Position numbers and translations under genes: made by a program
DNA from: Bacteroidota bacterium
Lineage (GTDB): Bacteria; Bacteroidota; Bacteroidia; AKYH767-A; OLB10
Direction of reading: 5' to 3'
NCBI GenBank assembly: GCA_016717325.1
Contig: JADKFV010000007.1
Span: forward strand, 124,001 to 188,000
DNA: 64,000 bases
Shown here: positions 50,931 to 59,555 of the stretch, one piece after another
Position numbering within the stretch: the stretch's first letter is position 1
Layout of the letters: every line of letters starts with the position of its first letter
The notes under the pieces: generated by a model
Told to the model about the DNA's origin: nothing
The model's input: only the letters and a program-made list of their open reading frames with translations
Database searches by the model: none

Positions 50931-52060
50931 TTGGGTAGCCCTTATAGGGCAAAATTACCCCTTCTATTATTGCTGCCAAGCGGTAATCCCTACGGGATAT
51001 TAATACAATCAATTACACAGTTGTTTGTAATATATATTCGATAAAGTTTGCAAAAAATATTTATGAAAACAATTTAGTAAAAACGAAATTTATTTTTGCT
51101 ACATAGGAGCTACCGCTTGGTAAAAACATGTGTCGTTTTCTATTTTGCCCTGTAAGGGCTACCCGTACTTTTCGTTTTGTTTTTTATGATTGGGTAGCCC
51201 TTACAGGGCAATTCTATTTTTGATTTATCTTTTCTACCAAGCGGTAATCCCTACGGGATATTAATACAATAAATCTCGCAGCTGATTGCAATATATATTC
51301 GATAAAGTTTGCAAAAAATATTTATGAAAACAATTTAGTAAAAACGAAATTTATTTTTGCTACGTAGGAGCTACCGCTTGGTAAAAAAATATGTCGTTTT
51401 CTATTTTGCCCTGTGAGGGCTACCCGTACTTTTCGTTTTGTTTTCTATGATTGGGTAGCCCTTGCAGGGCAATTTTATTTTTGATCTATCTTTTCTACCA
51501 AGCGGTAATCCCTACGGGATATTAATACAATAAATCTCGCAGCTGATTGCAATATATATTCGATAGAGTTTGCAAATAATATTTATGTAGAACAATGTAG
51601 CAAAAACGAAAACATTTTTTGCTCCGTAGGAGCTACCGCTTGGTAAAAAAATGTGTCGTTTTCTATTTTGCCCTGTAAGGGCTACCCGTACTTTTCGTTT
51701 TTTTTTTATGATTGGGTAGCCCTTACAGGGCGATTCTATTTTTGATTTATCTTTTCTGCCAAGCGGTAATCCCTACGGGATATTTATAAAACAAATCACC
51801 CATTTGTTTGCAAACTATATTCGATTGAGTTTGCAAAAAATATTTATGAAAACAATTTAGTAAAAACGAAATTTATTTTTGCTCCGTAGGAGCTACCGCT
51901 TGGTAAAAAAATGTGTCGTTTTCTATTTTGCCCTGTAAGGGCTACCCATACTTTTCGTTTTTCTTTCTATGATTGGGTAGCCCTTACAGGGCAATTTTAT
52001 TTTTGATCTATCTTTTCTACCAAGCAGTTATCCCTACGGGATATTTATATAAGAAATACA
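50931..52060. repeat. 4.3-copy tandem array of ~260-bp units made of nested GTAG-palindromes
   Basis: Unit starts at 50931, 51190, 51451, 51712 and a partial at 51973 (lengths 259, 261, 261, 261). Each full unit is A-B-spacer-B'-A'. A is GGGTAGCCCTTACAGGGCAA and A' its reverse complement. B is CCAAGCGGTAATCCCTACGGGAT, cut here as CCAAGCGGTA plus ATCCCTACGGGAT. B' is GCTCCGTAGGAGCTACCGCTTGG, cut as GCTCCGTAGGAGC plus TACCGCTTGG. Each arm is itself a small hairpin with a TAC/GTA loop and a 5' GGTAG or GGTAA foot. The ~100-base spacer is AT-rich and conserved among units. There is no coding frame. Confidence 0.93.
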
Positions 52061-52084
52061 GTTTCATTTTGGGGGAGACAAAAA

Positions 52085-52546
52085 TTATTCAAGTGGTTTG
52101 AAAATATATTTTTCATCATATTCGATTTCGAATTTTTGAAGCATCAATTTATATTCCTCCAAAAATGTTTTTTTCTTGTGATGATCTTCTTGATTGAGTA
52201 TGTATTTTACAACTTTATCCACTTGTGATTTAGAATAAGAAAAAGCACCATAACCATCTTGCCATTGAAATTTGTCCGGAACAAATTTTTGTTTATTTAT
52301 CCATTCGGAAGAATCTCCTTTCACCTGCCTCATTAAATCTGATAAAGACTGAGCTGGTCTCATACCAAAAAACAAATGCAAATGATCTGGCATACTATTT
52401 ATGGCTAACAACTTATGATCGTTTTTATTTATGATACCAATTATATACTTGTGCAAACGATCCTGCCATTCTTTATTAATTTGAGCTTTACGGTACTTTA
52501 CCGCAAAAACACATTGAATATGTATTTGAGTGTATGTGTTTGGCAT
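52085..52546 (-). CDS. Y1 (HUH) transposase, IS200/IS605 or REP-associated (RAYT)-like
   Basis: 153 residues. The HUH motif is in INSMPDHLHLFFG (His-Leu-His, about 55-57), and the catalytic Tyr fits YGAFSYSKSQVDKVVKYILNQ (about 115-118). Family members cut and join single-stranded DNA at hairpins. No TnpB/IscB partner is present. The gene end lies 25 bases from the palindrome array, and the array hairpins have the GTAG foot known from RAYT/REP systems, so it may act on them (inference). Length suits both IS200-type TnpA and small RAYTs. Confidence 0.88.
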   Translation of the reverse strand: MPNTYTQIHIQCVFAVKYRKAQINKEWQDRLHKYIIGIINKNDHKLLAINSMPDHLHLFFGMRPAQSLSDLMRQVKGDSSEWINKQKFVPDKFQWQDGYGAFSYSKSQVDKVVKYILNQEDHHKKKTFLEEYKLMLQKFEIEYDEKYIFKPLE

Positions 52547-52593
52547 TTTAAAAAATTTAAAAAAAATTATGTTATGTATTACTTTGGAAAATG

Positions 52594-52845
52594 CTATTTC
52601 AAAAACCTGCCGCTCACACTTTCCGCATTGCCTTGTAATATTACATAATATATTCCTTTTGTTAGTTTTTGCTTATCGATATTTATGGTTGAAATATTTC
52701 TGCAATTTTTTGCTATTATAACTCTGCCTTTTGTATTAATTACTTTTTTGTTGAAGAAAATTGTTTTCAAATAAAAATTAACAATGATCCAGAAATAGCT
52801 AACAAAAGCATATGACAGCTGTTTATTAAATTTATACCAAAACAA
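52594..52845 (-). pseudogene. Remnant of a T9SS C-terminal sorting domain
   Basis: The last 50 residues (FFNKKVINTKGRVIIAKNC... INIDKQKLTKGIYYVILQGN and ending RFLK) have the strand pattern and K-G-I-Y-Y-V core of the T9SS type A sorting domain. No protein body precedes it: the frame upstream becomes low-complexity and runs into the next gene's leader. It is probably the 3' stump of a deleted secreted-protein gene. Confidence 0.6.
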
Positions 52846-52916
52846 AAAAGGTGAATGGTATTTTAAAAAAGAATATTTTTACAAAAATAATTTATCGAAA
52901 AAGTAAAAGTGCCGTT

Positions 52917-54758
52917 ATGAAAAAAATATATTCTACATTATTAATTGCGATGATAAATGTTGTTGTTTTTGCACAACAATCAACTGTTACACGTTTCAAT
53001 ATTAAGAAAAACAAAACCATTGTGCTTGATGAAAAGTATGATGTTTACAAACCAATGCTTTATAATCATCAATTACCAAAACCTGCCATAGGAGCGGATA
53101 AGCAGACTATTGCGCAAGTAAAAAAGGAGTTGATGCAATATCGCAACAATCAACAAAATGCAAATAACAAATCCAGTAATGTACTGTTCCCTCCGGCATT
53201 ACTGCGCAATTTTACCGGCAATGCTTTTAGTGGTTTTGTGCCCAACGATAATGACATGGCCATTACCAACGATGAGTTTGTGATGTCGGTTACAAATGTT
53301 ACTGTTTGGAATAAGGACCTTGCAACAAATATTATCTCGGGACTTAGTTTGCATGCGCTCAGTACATCATTAGGTTTGCAAAACGAAGAGTTTGATCCCA
53401 AAGTAATGTACGATCCTTCGCTTGATAGATTTGTAGTTTTGTTTCTTAATGGATTTAGCGATAGCACCAGCAATGTAGTTGTAGGATTTTCACAAACCAA
53501 CAAACCCAATGGCGCATGGAATTTTTATTCCCTTCCCGGCAATCCATTTAACAATGGCTTGTGGACCGATTTTCCCATGATGGCACTTACCAACGATGAA
53601 CTCTTTATCACGGTAAATTTATTGTATCCCGATTCATCGTGGCAAACAGGATTTAACGAAACTATTATTTGGCAAGTAAACAAACATGATGGCTTTAATG
53701 GCAACACATTAACTTCGTTGGTGCATAATAATATTCAATATGGTGGTAAACCTTTGCGCAATTTATGCCCTGCAAAAGGCGGCAGTCAATTGTATGGCCC
53801 CGAAATGTATTTCTTATCGAACAGAAATTTTACTACCGGCAATGACACTATTTTTCTTGTAAAAGTAAATGACACCATCAATGCACCAAATCAAACGGTA
53901 ACGGTAACTCCTCTTGTTGGAAATACAGCATACCATATGCCTGTTGATGCTGCACAACCGTACGTTGATTTACTTGCCACCAACGATGCGCGTGTATTGG
54001 GGGCATTTATCGAGAACGATAAAATACAATTTACATCAAATACATTTGACACCACACTTGGTGTTGATGGCATTTTTCATGGAGTCATTAGCAGTGCAAG
54101 CACCGCACCTTCATTAACATCAACAAAGTATAGTAACATAAATTTCGATTTCGGTTATCCCAATATTTCGTATGCCGGCAGTGGCCCCAATGATGATAGA
54201 AGCATTATTAGTTTGTTGTTTTCATCGCCAACTGTGCTGCCGGGATTTGGTGCCATTTTATTCGATGGCATAAATGATTACTCACCAATCACAAATATTA
54301 AAGATGGATTGGGATATGTAAATATGTTGAACGGCAACGAACGTTGGGGCGACTATATGGGTTGCCAACGAAAATACAATCAACCGGGGCTAGTTTGGAT
54401 TTCGGGGCAATACGGCCTTGCCAACCATACCACCCGAACGTGGATTGGCGAAATATCGGCAAATACCAGTGCAGGAATTCAAACGCAAAATACTGCAGCA
54501 CTAGAATCTGAAGTTTATCCCAACCCGGCCACTGATATGGTAAACATTAAATTCAATATCACTAAAGCAGAAAAATATAGAATAGATATTATTGATTTGA
54601 GTGGAAAAAATGTTGCTGCCCTTTTTTCGGGAGCAATTATAACTGGCCCAAACATGCTTTCGTTTAGTACGGCATCATTGCCAGCAGGTGAATATTCATT
54701 TTGCATTTCGAATATGAATAGCGAAAAGGTTTTTTCAGAAAAATTTATCAAGCAGTAA
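52917..54758 (+). CDS. T9SS-sorted secreted protein of unknown function
   Basis: About 613 residues from the ATG at 52917, which starts the signal peptide KKIYSTLLIAMINVVVFAQ. The mature N-terminus is basic. The body (VPNDNDMAITNDEFVMSVTNVTV, FDPKVMYDPSLDRFVVLFLNG, WTDFPMMALTNDELFITVNLL) suggests a multi-bladed propeller with repeated D-N-x-M/F-x-T-N-D-E motifs. The end (VYPNPATDMVNIKFN... LPAGEYSFCISNMNSEKVFSEKFIKQ) is a type A sorting domain. No catalytic motif is recognised. Confidence 0.85.
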   Translation: MKKIYSTLLIAMINVVVFAQQSTVTRFNIKKNKTIVLDEKYDVYKPMLYNHQLPKPAIGADKQTIAQVKKELMQYRNNQQNANNKSSNVLFPPALLRNFTGNAFSGFVPNDNDMAITNDEFVMSVTNVTVWNKDLATNIISGLSLHALSTSLGLQNEEFDPKVMYDPSLDRFVVLFLNGFSDSTSNVVVGFSQTNKPNGAWNFYSLPGNPFNNGLWTDFPMMALTNDELFITVNLLYPDSSWQTGFNETIIWQVNKHDGFNGNTLTSLVHNNIQYGGKPLRNLCPAKGGSQLYGPEMYFLSNRNFTTGNDTIFLVKVNDTINAPNQTVTVTPLVGNTAYHMPVDAAQPYVDLLATNDARVLGAFIENDKIQFTSNTFDTTLGVDGIFHGVISSASTAPSLTSTKYSNINFDFGYPNISYAGSGPNDDRSIISLLFSSPTVLPGFGAILFDGINDYSPITNIKDGLGYVNMLNGNERWGDYMGCQRKYNQPGLVWISGQYGLANHTTRTWIGEISANTSAGIQTQNTAALESEVYPNPATDMVNIKFNITKAEKYRIDIIDLSGKNVAALFSGAIITGPNMLSFSTASLPAGEYSFCISNMNSEKVFSEKFIKQ

Positions 54759-54931
54759 TTCCTATATAATATATTCTCATCATTACCTGTTACAGTATAA
54801 TCCCGAGACGAAAAACAATTCGTTTTGCTTCATTAAAACTAAAAAGACACAGTTGCTTTCAAAGGCATATGGCTGAATTGTTTTAAATGTTTGTTATTGT
54901 TTATAATTGTACATTATAACCTGCCAATGAA

Positions 54932-54962
54932 TTTGTTTTGCTATAGGCAAAGTTTACATTTG
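54932..54962 (+). promoter_or_regulatory. Bacteroidota-type promoter for the sulfotransferase/polysaccharide cluster
   Basis: TTTG at 54932-54935, 19 bases, TACATTTG at 54955-54962: an exact consensus match. The start site would be near 54969, leaving a very short leader before the ATG at 54976. Confidence 0.75.
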
Positions 54963-54975
54963 CGCAATTAATGAA

Positions 54976-55578
54976 ATGGGAGTAACTGATTATCAATACA
55001 TTCTAATAGGCGGAAGTACAAAGTGCGGAACTACGTCAATTTTTTCTTATTTGAATGATCATCCCTCTGTTTGTGGTTCGCGAATAAAGGAAAGCCGGTT
55101 TTTTTGGAACAATAAATACACATTGCCATCTACAGGTGTTTCTCACATAAATGGTATAAATGAATTTGATGATTTATTCGACTGCAAAAAACCAACAACT
55201 CATCGCGTAGAAGCCACACCCGACTATTTATACGATGTTGAAAGTGCAAAACTTATACATCAGCATCTTCCTAAAACTTTGATGGTATTTATTTTACGTG
55301 AACCCATTTCGAGGCTGCAATCATGGTACAAATTTGCCAAGCAGCTCAATCTGTTTGATGCAAATTATACTTTTGGGCAATATGTTGATGACCAGTTAAA
55401 AAGCGACAATTCTTCAAAACTGCAACACATGCGTGCCTTAGAACAGGGGCGTTATTCAACCTATTTGGAATCGTTTACCAGTATTTTTGGTGCGGAAAAT
55501 ATTTTGGTTTTGCATTACAAAGAATTGTCAGAAAACCCTTTATCGCTCATGCAAAAATATGTAAAAGGGCAAACTTAG
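54976..55578 (+). CDS. Sulfotransferase, N-terminal part (frame broken at 55553)
   Basis: 200 residues of a carbohydrate-type sulfotransferase. The PAPS 5'-phosphosulfate loop is GGSTKCGTTSIFSYLNDHP (about 13-31) and the 3'-phosphate site is FILREPISRLQSWYKF (about 109-124). The frame ends in SLMQKYVKGQT. One more A in the five-A run at 55553-55557 continues SLMQKICKRANLDASFYDEYDF and joins the frame at 55611, for a total of about 300 residues. First gene of a plus-strand cluster. Confidence 0.85.
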   Translation: MGVTDYQYILIGGSTKCGTTSIFSYLNDHPSVCGSRIKESRFFWNNKYTLPSTGVSHINGINEFDDLFDCKKPTTHRVEATPDYLYDVESAKLIHQHLPKTLMVFILREPISRLQSWYKFAKQLNLFDANYTFGQYVDDQLKSDNSSKLQHMRALEQGRYSTYLESFTSIFGAENILVLHYKELSENPLSLMQKYVKGQT

Positions 55579-55610
55579 ATGCATCGTTTTATGATGAATA
55601 TGATTTTAAA

Positions 55611-55877
55611 GTGCTCAATAAATCGATAAACGTAAAAGACCCGGAAAAATTTAACCGATACAGAAACTTTAGAAGGGGACTCAGGCAGAAGCTTAAATCT
55701 ATGCCGAACATTTTGGGTACACTTTTCAAAGCAGTAATAAAACCATTCGACAAGGCATACATAAATATGACCAGCAACGATTGGGAGAATATTAATATGG
55801 ACAAAGAATTAATTCACCGCCTTGAGAAATATTACGAAGCCGAAAGTATTTTCCTAAAATCCATGATGAACCAATAA
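55611..55877 (+). CDS. Sulfotransferase, C-terminal part after frameshift
   Basis: 88 residues, read as VLNKSINVKDPEKFNRYRNF... and ending ELIHRLEKYYEAESIFLKSMM, the usual C-terminal region of these sulfotransferases (L-x-x-Y-Y-x-x-E). It continues the gene starting at 54976 and is followed by the ligase gene after 22 bases. Confidence 0.8.
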   Translation: MLNKSINVKDPEKFNRYRNFRRGLRQKLKSMPNILGTLFKAVIKPFDKAYINMTSNDWENINMDKELIHRLEKYYEAESIFLKSMMNQ

Positions 55878-55899
55878 CTAAAGAAAAGCCAGTCATCAA

Positions 55900-57357
55900 G
55901 TGAAATTTAAATTTTCTACCTTCATTTTATTGTTTGCCATATTGGCTCCATTCGATTTATTGCTTTTGAAATTTTTGCCTCTTGGCGAAAAAGCTTATGG
56001 CTACGGACGCTTTTTTGTCGAGTTTGCCATGTACCTTTTATTTTTCATGCTCATTTTAAGAAATCTTGTACACGGCAAACTATTTACGCGAACGGTTATT
56101 GATGTCCCATTGCTTTTTTTTTTAATTGTCAGTGTTTTTTCCATTGTTATAAACAGGGTTCCCATCGGTCCTGCAATGATGGGTTGGCGCGACCTCTGGC
56201 GTTGGGTATTATTGTTTTATATTTTAGCAAACCTAAATCTGGATGACAAATTTCACCGAAGAATAATTTTGATGTTTGTGGTCATTGGCTGTGTACAAGG
56301 GTTGATAGCAACAACGCAACATTTTGTGGGAGTTAGTGATATTTTTAAACCTCGTGCATCCACTGTTGAAATAGGAGGAAAAATCACAAACTATAAAGTG
56401 CTTGCAACGGATAACAATGGATTTGAAAAAGGTTCAGGTGTAGGTACCATTACCGATGCAGTTCAACTTGCTACTTATTTATTGATTTGCCTGTCGGTTC
56501 TCATACCATTGTTTTTACAATATGTTCGCACAGGGATGGTGAAACGTTTTGGAAATTATATAATATTTATTGCCATTATGCTTGGCATATTTATGTCTTA
56601 TTCGCGTGTATCAGTATTGTTTGCATTGCTGGCAATTTTTATTACTTACCTGGTGGCCAAAGAGCTTCGCAGGCTCTTTCCCATCGCTATTGTTGCTTCA
56701 TTGGTAATTGTTGTTTCACTGGCGTTTATTGCCACTGTGCCCAGCAACAAGAGTAGTACATACTACAACCCACGCCTAAAAGAAACTAGTCCAATCGATA
56801 ATTTCACACAATTGTTCTCATCGGAACTTGCCGAAAAATCAATTCAAAATTCGCGCGGCTTTGTTGTAGAAAATGCATTGCCTGCTTTAATTAAAAGTTT
56901 GAACCTTATAGGTTATGGTCCTGATGTTGACAATTCCTTGCTGAAACTGGTACAACGTGATTTAGATAATGCCACACCATTTGCAAACTATCGCATTATT
57001 AATGACGTGTATTGGATTGGTATGATTACCTGTTATGGATTAATAGGTGTAAGCATTTTTATATACATTCTATATCGGTTATTTAAAATGACCATGTACG
57101 TATATAAAAACACAGAAAGCCCTTACATGAAAATTTTATCGTTGGCGTTTTTAACTATACTAATTATTTCGATTCCCTATACGGCTGTTATTCGTACTTT
57201 TGTTTTTCGGATGTTTGCATTATACTTTTGGCTCATTGCAGGCATCGTTGCTTCGGAGTTTCGTAAATTAAAAGAACAAACAATGATAGAAGCCGAAGAA
57301 GAAGAAATTCGAGAACAATATAACTTAACAAAGAGTGAAAGTCTTATTAGTGCATAA
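55900..57357 (+). CDS. O-antigen ligase/polymerase-like membrane protein
   Basis: 485 residues from a GTG start with about 10-12 membrane helices and a large periplasmic loop (about 285-350, SNKSSTYYNPRLKETSPIDNF...). The Wzy_C-like block GIFMSYSRVSVLFALLAIFITYLV and the layout place it in the WaaL/Wzy superfamily, which links or polymerises undecaprenyl-linked glycans. The next gene starts 23 bases before its stop, so they are translationally coupled. Confidence 0.82.
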   Translation: MKFKFSTFILLFAILAPFDLLLLKFLPLGEKAYGYGRFFVEFAMYLLFFMLILRNLVHGKLFTRTVIDVPLLFFLIVSVFSIVINRVPIGPAMMGWRDLWRWVLLFYILANLNLDDKFHRRIILMFVVIGCVQGLIATTQHFVGVSDIFKPRASTVEIGGKITNYKVLATDNNGFEKGSGVGTITDAVQLATYLLICLSVLIPLFLQYVRTGMVKRFGNYIIFIAIMLGIFMSYSRVSVLFALLAIFITYLVAKELRRLFPIAIVASLVIVVSLAFIATVPSNKSSTYYNPRLKETSPIDNFTQLFSSELAEKSIQNSRGFVVENALPALIKSLNLIGYGPDVDNSLLKLVQRDLDNATPFANYRIINDVYWIGMITCYGLIGVSIFIYILYRLFKMTMYVYKNTESPYMKILSLAFLTILIISIPYTAVIRTFVFRMFALYFWLIAGIVASEFRKLKEQTMIEAEEEEIREQYNLTKSESLISA

Positions 57358-57598
57358 ATATTGGCGTACCCTATCGGGTGCCGAAATGTATTTTCATGAT
57401 GTGGAACGGTTGCTCAGAGCACAGGGTCACGAAGTAAAAATATTTACTACAAATTTTAATTGCGAGGGCGGAATTGATGAAAAAGAAATTCGCGATGATG
57501 TTATTTATGGTGAACCGGTGAATTACTTGCATGGATCTATGGCATCGCGTATTACTAATTTGCCGGCACTTATATATAACAAAAAAACAAAGCCTTGA
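57335..57598 (+). CDS. Glycosyltransferase (GT4-like), N-terminal part (frame broken at 57581)
   Basis: 87 residues from a GTG within the end of the ligase gene: VLLVHKYWRTLSGAEMYFHDVERLLRAQGHEVKIFTT is the N-terminal Rossmann half of a GT-B enzyme. One more A in the seven-A run at 57581-57587 gives NKKNKALMSKLLSEFKPDIVH and joins the following frame. The whole gene is 57335-58596, about 420 residues. Confidence 0.85.
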   Translation: MKVLLVHKYWRTLSGAEMYFHDVERLLRAQGHEVKIFTTNFNCEGGIDEKEIRDDVIYGEPVNYLHGSMASRITNLPALIYNKKTKP

Positions 57599-58596
57599 TG
57601 AGCAAGCTATTGTCGGAATTTAAACCCGATATAGTGCATTGCTTTTCACTCTACATAGTTTTGTCTCCCAGTATACTGGATGCATGCCGCGAAGCAAATA
57701 TTCCTGTGGTGATGTCGTGCAACGATTACAAACATATATGCACCAACTACCGGCTTTATCATCATGGAAAAATTTGTATGGACTGTAAAGGCGGTAAATT
57801 GTATATGCCTATTATAAATAATTGTTGTAAGCACTCGTTTGCATTTAGTGTAGCCAGCAGTATTGAATCTATGGTGCACGAATTTCTTAATATACATCGA
57901 AAAAATATTCATACTTTTTTGTTCGAGAGTAAATTTATGCTCAACACTACAAGAGAATTTTGGGGTACAGAAAAAAAATACAATCTCGAATTTTTAGGCA
58001 AACCTTTTCACGCACCTACTTACCAGGCACATCCCGCTTGCGAAGACTATATTTTATTTATGGGACGACTGAGTGATGAGAAAGGCGTTGAAGTATTATT
58101 AAATGCGATGAAACTTGTACCCGAGGCAAAACTAAAAGTTGTAGGACGTGGCCCTCATGAGCAATCGTTAAAAGAACTGGGACAAACACTTGAATTAAAA
58201 AATGTCGACTTTGCCGGCAGCATTTGGGGCGATGCAGCAAAAGACCAAATTCGCAATTCGCGTTTTGTAGTTTTACCTTCATTGTGGCACGAAAATTTTT
58301 CATACGTTATTACCGAAACATTTGCCCTTGGCAAAGCTTTGCTTGGCAGTGATACCGGAGGCACACCGGAAAATATTATTCCAAACAAAACCGGAAATGT
58401 TTATCCGGCACACGACCACATTAAGCTGGCCGATCATATCCGCAACATGTGGAACGATAAAGAAGGCACGCGTCAAATGGGTATGAATGCCAAAAAACTG
58501 GTTGACGAAAATTTCAACGATACAGTATTTTCAAAACGGCTTAACGAAATTTACACAAACGTAATTAACAGTTACCATAAACGTAGTAAACAATAA
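57595..58596 (+). CDS. Glycosyltransferase (GT4-like), main part
   Basis: 333 residues. It begins with the second half of the acceptor domain, including the Cys-rich stretch NDYKHICTNYRLYHHGKICMDCKGGK seen in one GT4 subgroup. The donor domain has LFMGRLSDEKGVEVLLNAM, LKVVGRGP and the E-x7-E region NFSYVITETFALGKALLGSDTGGTPE. It transfers a nucleotide-activated sugar, probably to the glycan handled by the neighbouring ligase. The sugar is unknown. Confidence 0.9.
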   Translation: MMSKLLSEFKPDIVHCFSLYIVLSPSILDACREANIPVVMSCNDYKHICTNYRLYHHGKICMDCKGGKLYMPIINNCCKHSFAFSVASSIESMVHEFLNIHRKNIHTFLFESKFMLNTTREFWGTEKKYNLEFLGKPFHAPTYQAHPACEDYILFMGRLSDEKGVEVLLNAMKLVPEAKLKVVGRGPHEQSLKELGQTLELKNVDFAGSIWGDAAKDQIRNSRFVVLPSLWHENFSYVITETFALGKALLGSDTGGTPENIIPNKTGNVYPAHDHIKLADHIRNMWNDKEGTRQMGMNAKKLVDENFNDTVFSKRLNEIYTNVINSYHKRSKQ

Positions 58597-58653
58597 TTTA
58601 TCAATAAATTTTTCTATTCATTGATGAATGAATAACACAAAAAATATTTACAA

Positions 58654-59553
58654 ATGAAACCGGTGTTACCAAATTTTATTATTGCAGGGGTTCATAAGGC
58701 AGGTACAACATCATTGTTTTTCTGGCTAATGGACCATCCCGAAGTGATATGCTCGCTCGATAAAGAAACCAATTTTTTTATCTACACAAAATACAAAACT
58801 CCTGCGCGTCCCATTGAAGAGTACTATGCACAATGGCCAAAATACAACAACCAAAAATTAATAATGGAGGCATCGCCCGGTTATTTTTATGGTGGTGCTG
58901 CCACTGCTAGCGAAATAAAAAATAAGTGCAACAATCCAAAAGTGCTAATGGTATTTCGCGACCCTACCGACCGATTGTATTCATTCTTTACCCGCAAAAA
59001 AGAAGTGTTCCAGTTGCCCGAAAATACAACCCTCGAAGAGTACATAAAAAAATGCGAATCGTTTACTGACGAAGAATTGGTGTTGGAAAAAAATCATATT
59101 TATACCGGAATGGTTTTTGGCCATTATATAAAACATATTGATGACTGGTATAACGTGACAGGAAATAATCTGCGGGTTATGTTTTTTGAAGAACTGCGCG
59201 AACCTAAAAAAGTGATGAAAGATTTATGTGTGTGGCTGGGAATAAATCCTGATTTTTATGATACATATAACTTCGATGTGAAAAATAAATCGGGCACATA
59301 CAAAAACAAGCTTATGCACACCATAGCAGTAAAAATGAGTTTTGGTATGCAACGTTTTTGGCGTAGCAATCCCGCATTAAAAAAACGGGTGCGCGATTTT
59401 TATTATGTTTTAAACCGGGGTTCGAAAAAACCTGCAACCGATGATGAAAGCGCAAAAAATTATTTGCGTCAGCATTTCAAACCCTATAATGAAAAGTTTG
59501 CAACTTATCTTAAAACCAAAGGGATAACCGACCTTCCCAAGTGGCTGTCGTAA
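58654..59553 (+). CDS. Sulfotransferase domain protein
   Basis: 299 residues, intact. PAPS 5'-phosphosulfate loop GVHKAGTTSLFFWLMDHPEV (about 10-29) and 3'-phosphate site VLMVFRDPTDRLYSFFTRK (about 98-116). The C-terminal part (KNYLRQHFKPYNEKFATYL) matches heparan/chondroitin-type sulfotransferases of bacteria. With the related gene at 54976, two sulfation steps on one surface glycan are plausible. Confidence 0.92.
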   Translation: MKPVLPNFIIAGVHKAGTTSLFFWLMDHPEVICSLDKETNFFIYTKYKTPARPIEEYYAQWPKYNNQKLIMEASPGYFYGGAATASEIKNKCNNPKVLMVFRDPTDRLYSFFTRKKEVFQLPENTTLEEYIKKCESFTDEELVLEKNHIYTGMVFGHYIKHIDDWYNVTGNNLRVMFFEELREPKKVMKDLCVWLGINPDFYDTYNFDVKNKSGTYKNKLMHTIAVKMSFGMQRFWRSNPALKKRVRDFYYVLNRGSKKPATDDESAKNYLRQHFKPYNEKFATYLKTKGITDLPKWLS

Positions 59554-59555
59554 TA

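Noticed and set aside
52085..52546. A complete IS200/IS605 element with tnpB or IscB and an omega RNA
   Set aside because: No tnpB/IscB-like frame occurs in the flanks; on one side is the palindrome array, on the other a T9SS stump and a secreted-protein gene.
4509..57587. Programmed frameshifting as a general explanation for the broken genes
   Set aside because: Except at the IS3 heptamer, no slippery sequence with a downstream structure is evident. The gene families are not known to use recoding, and the breaks affect unrelated genes in a homopolymer pattern.
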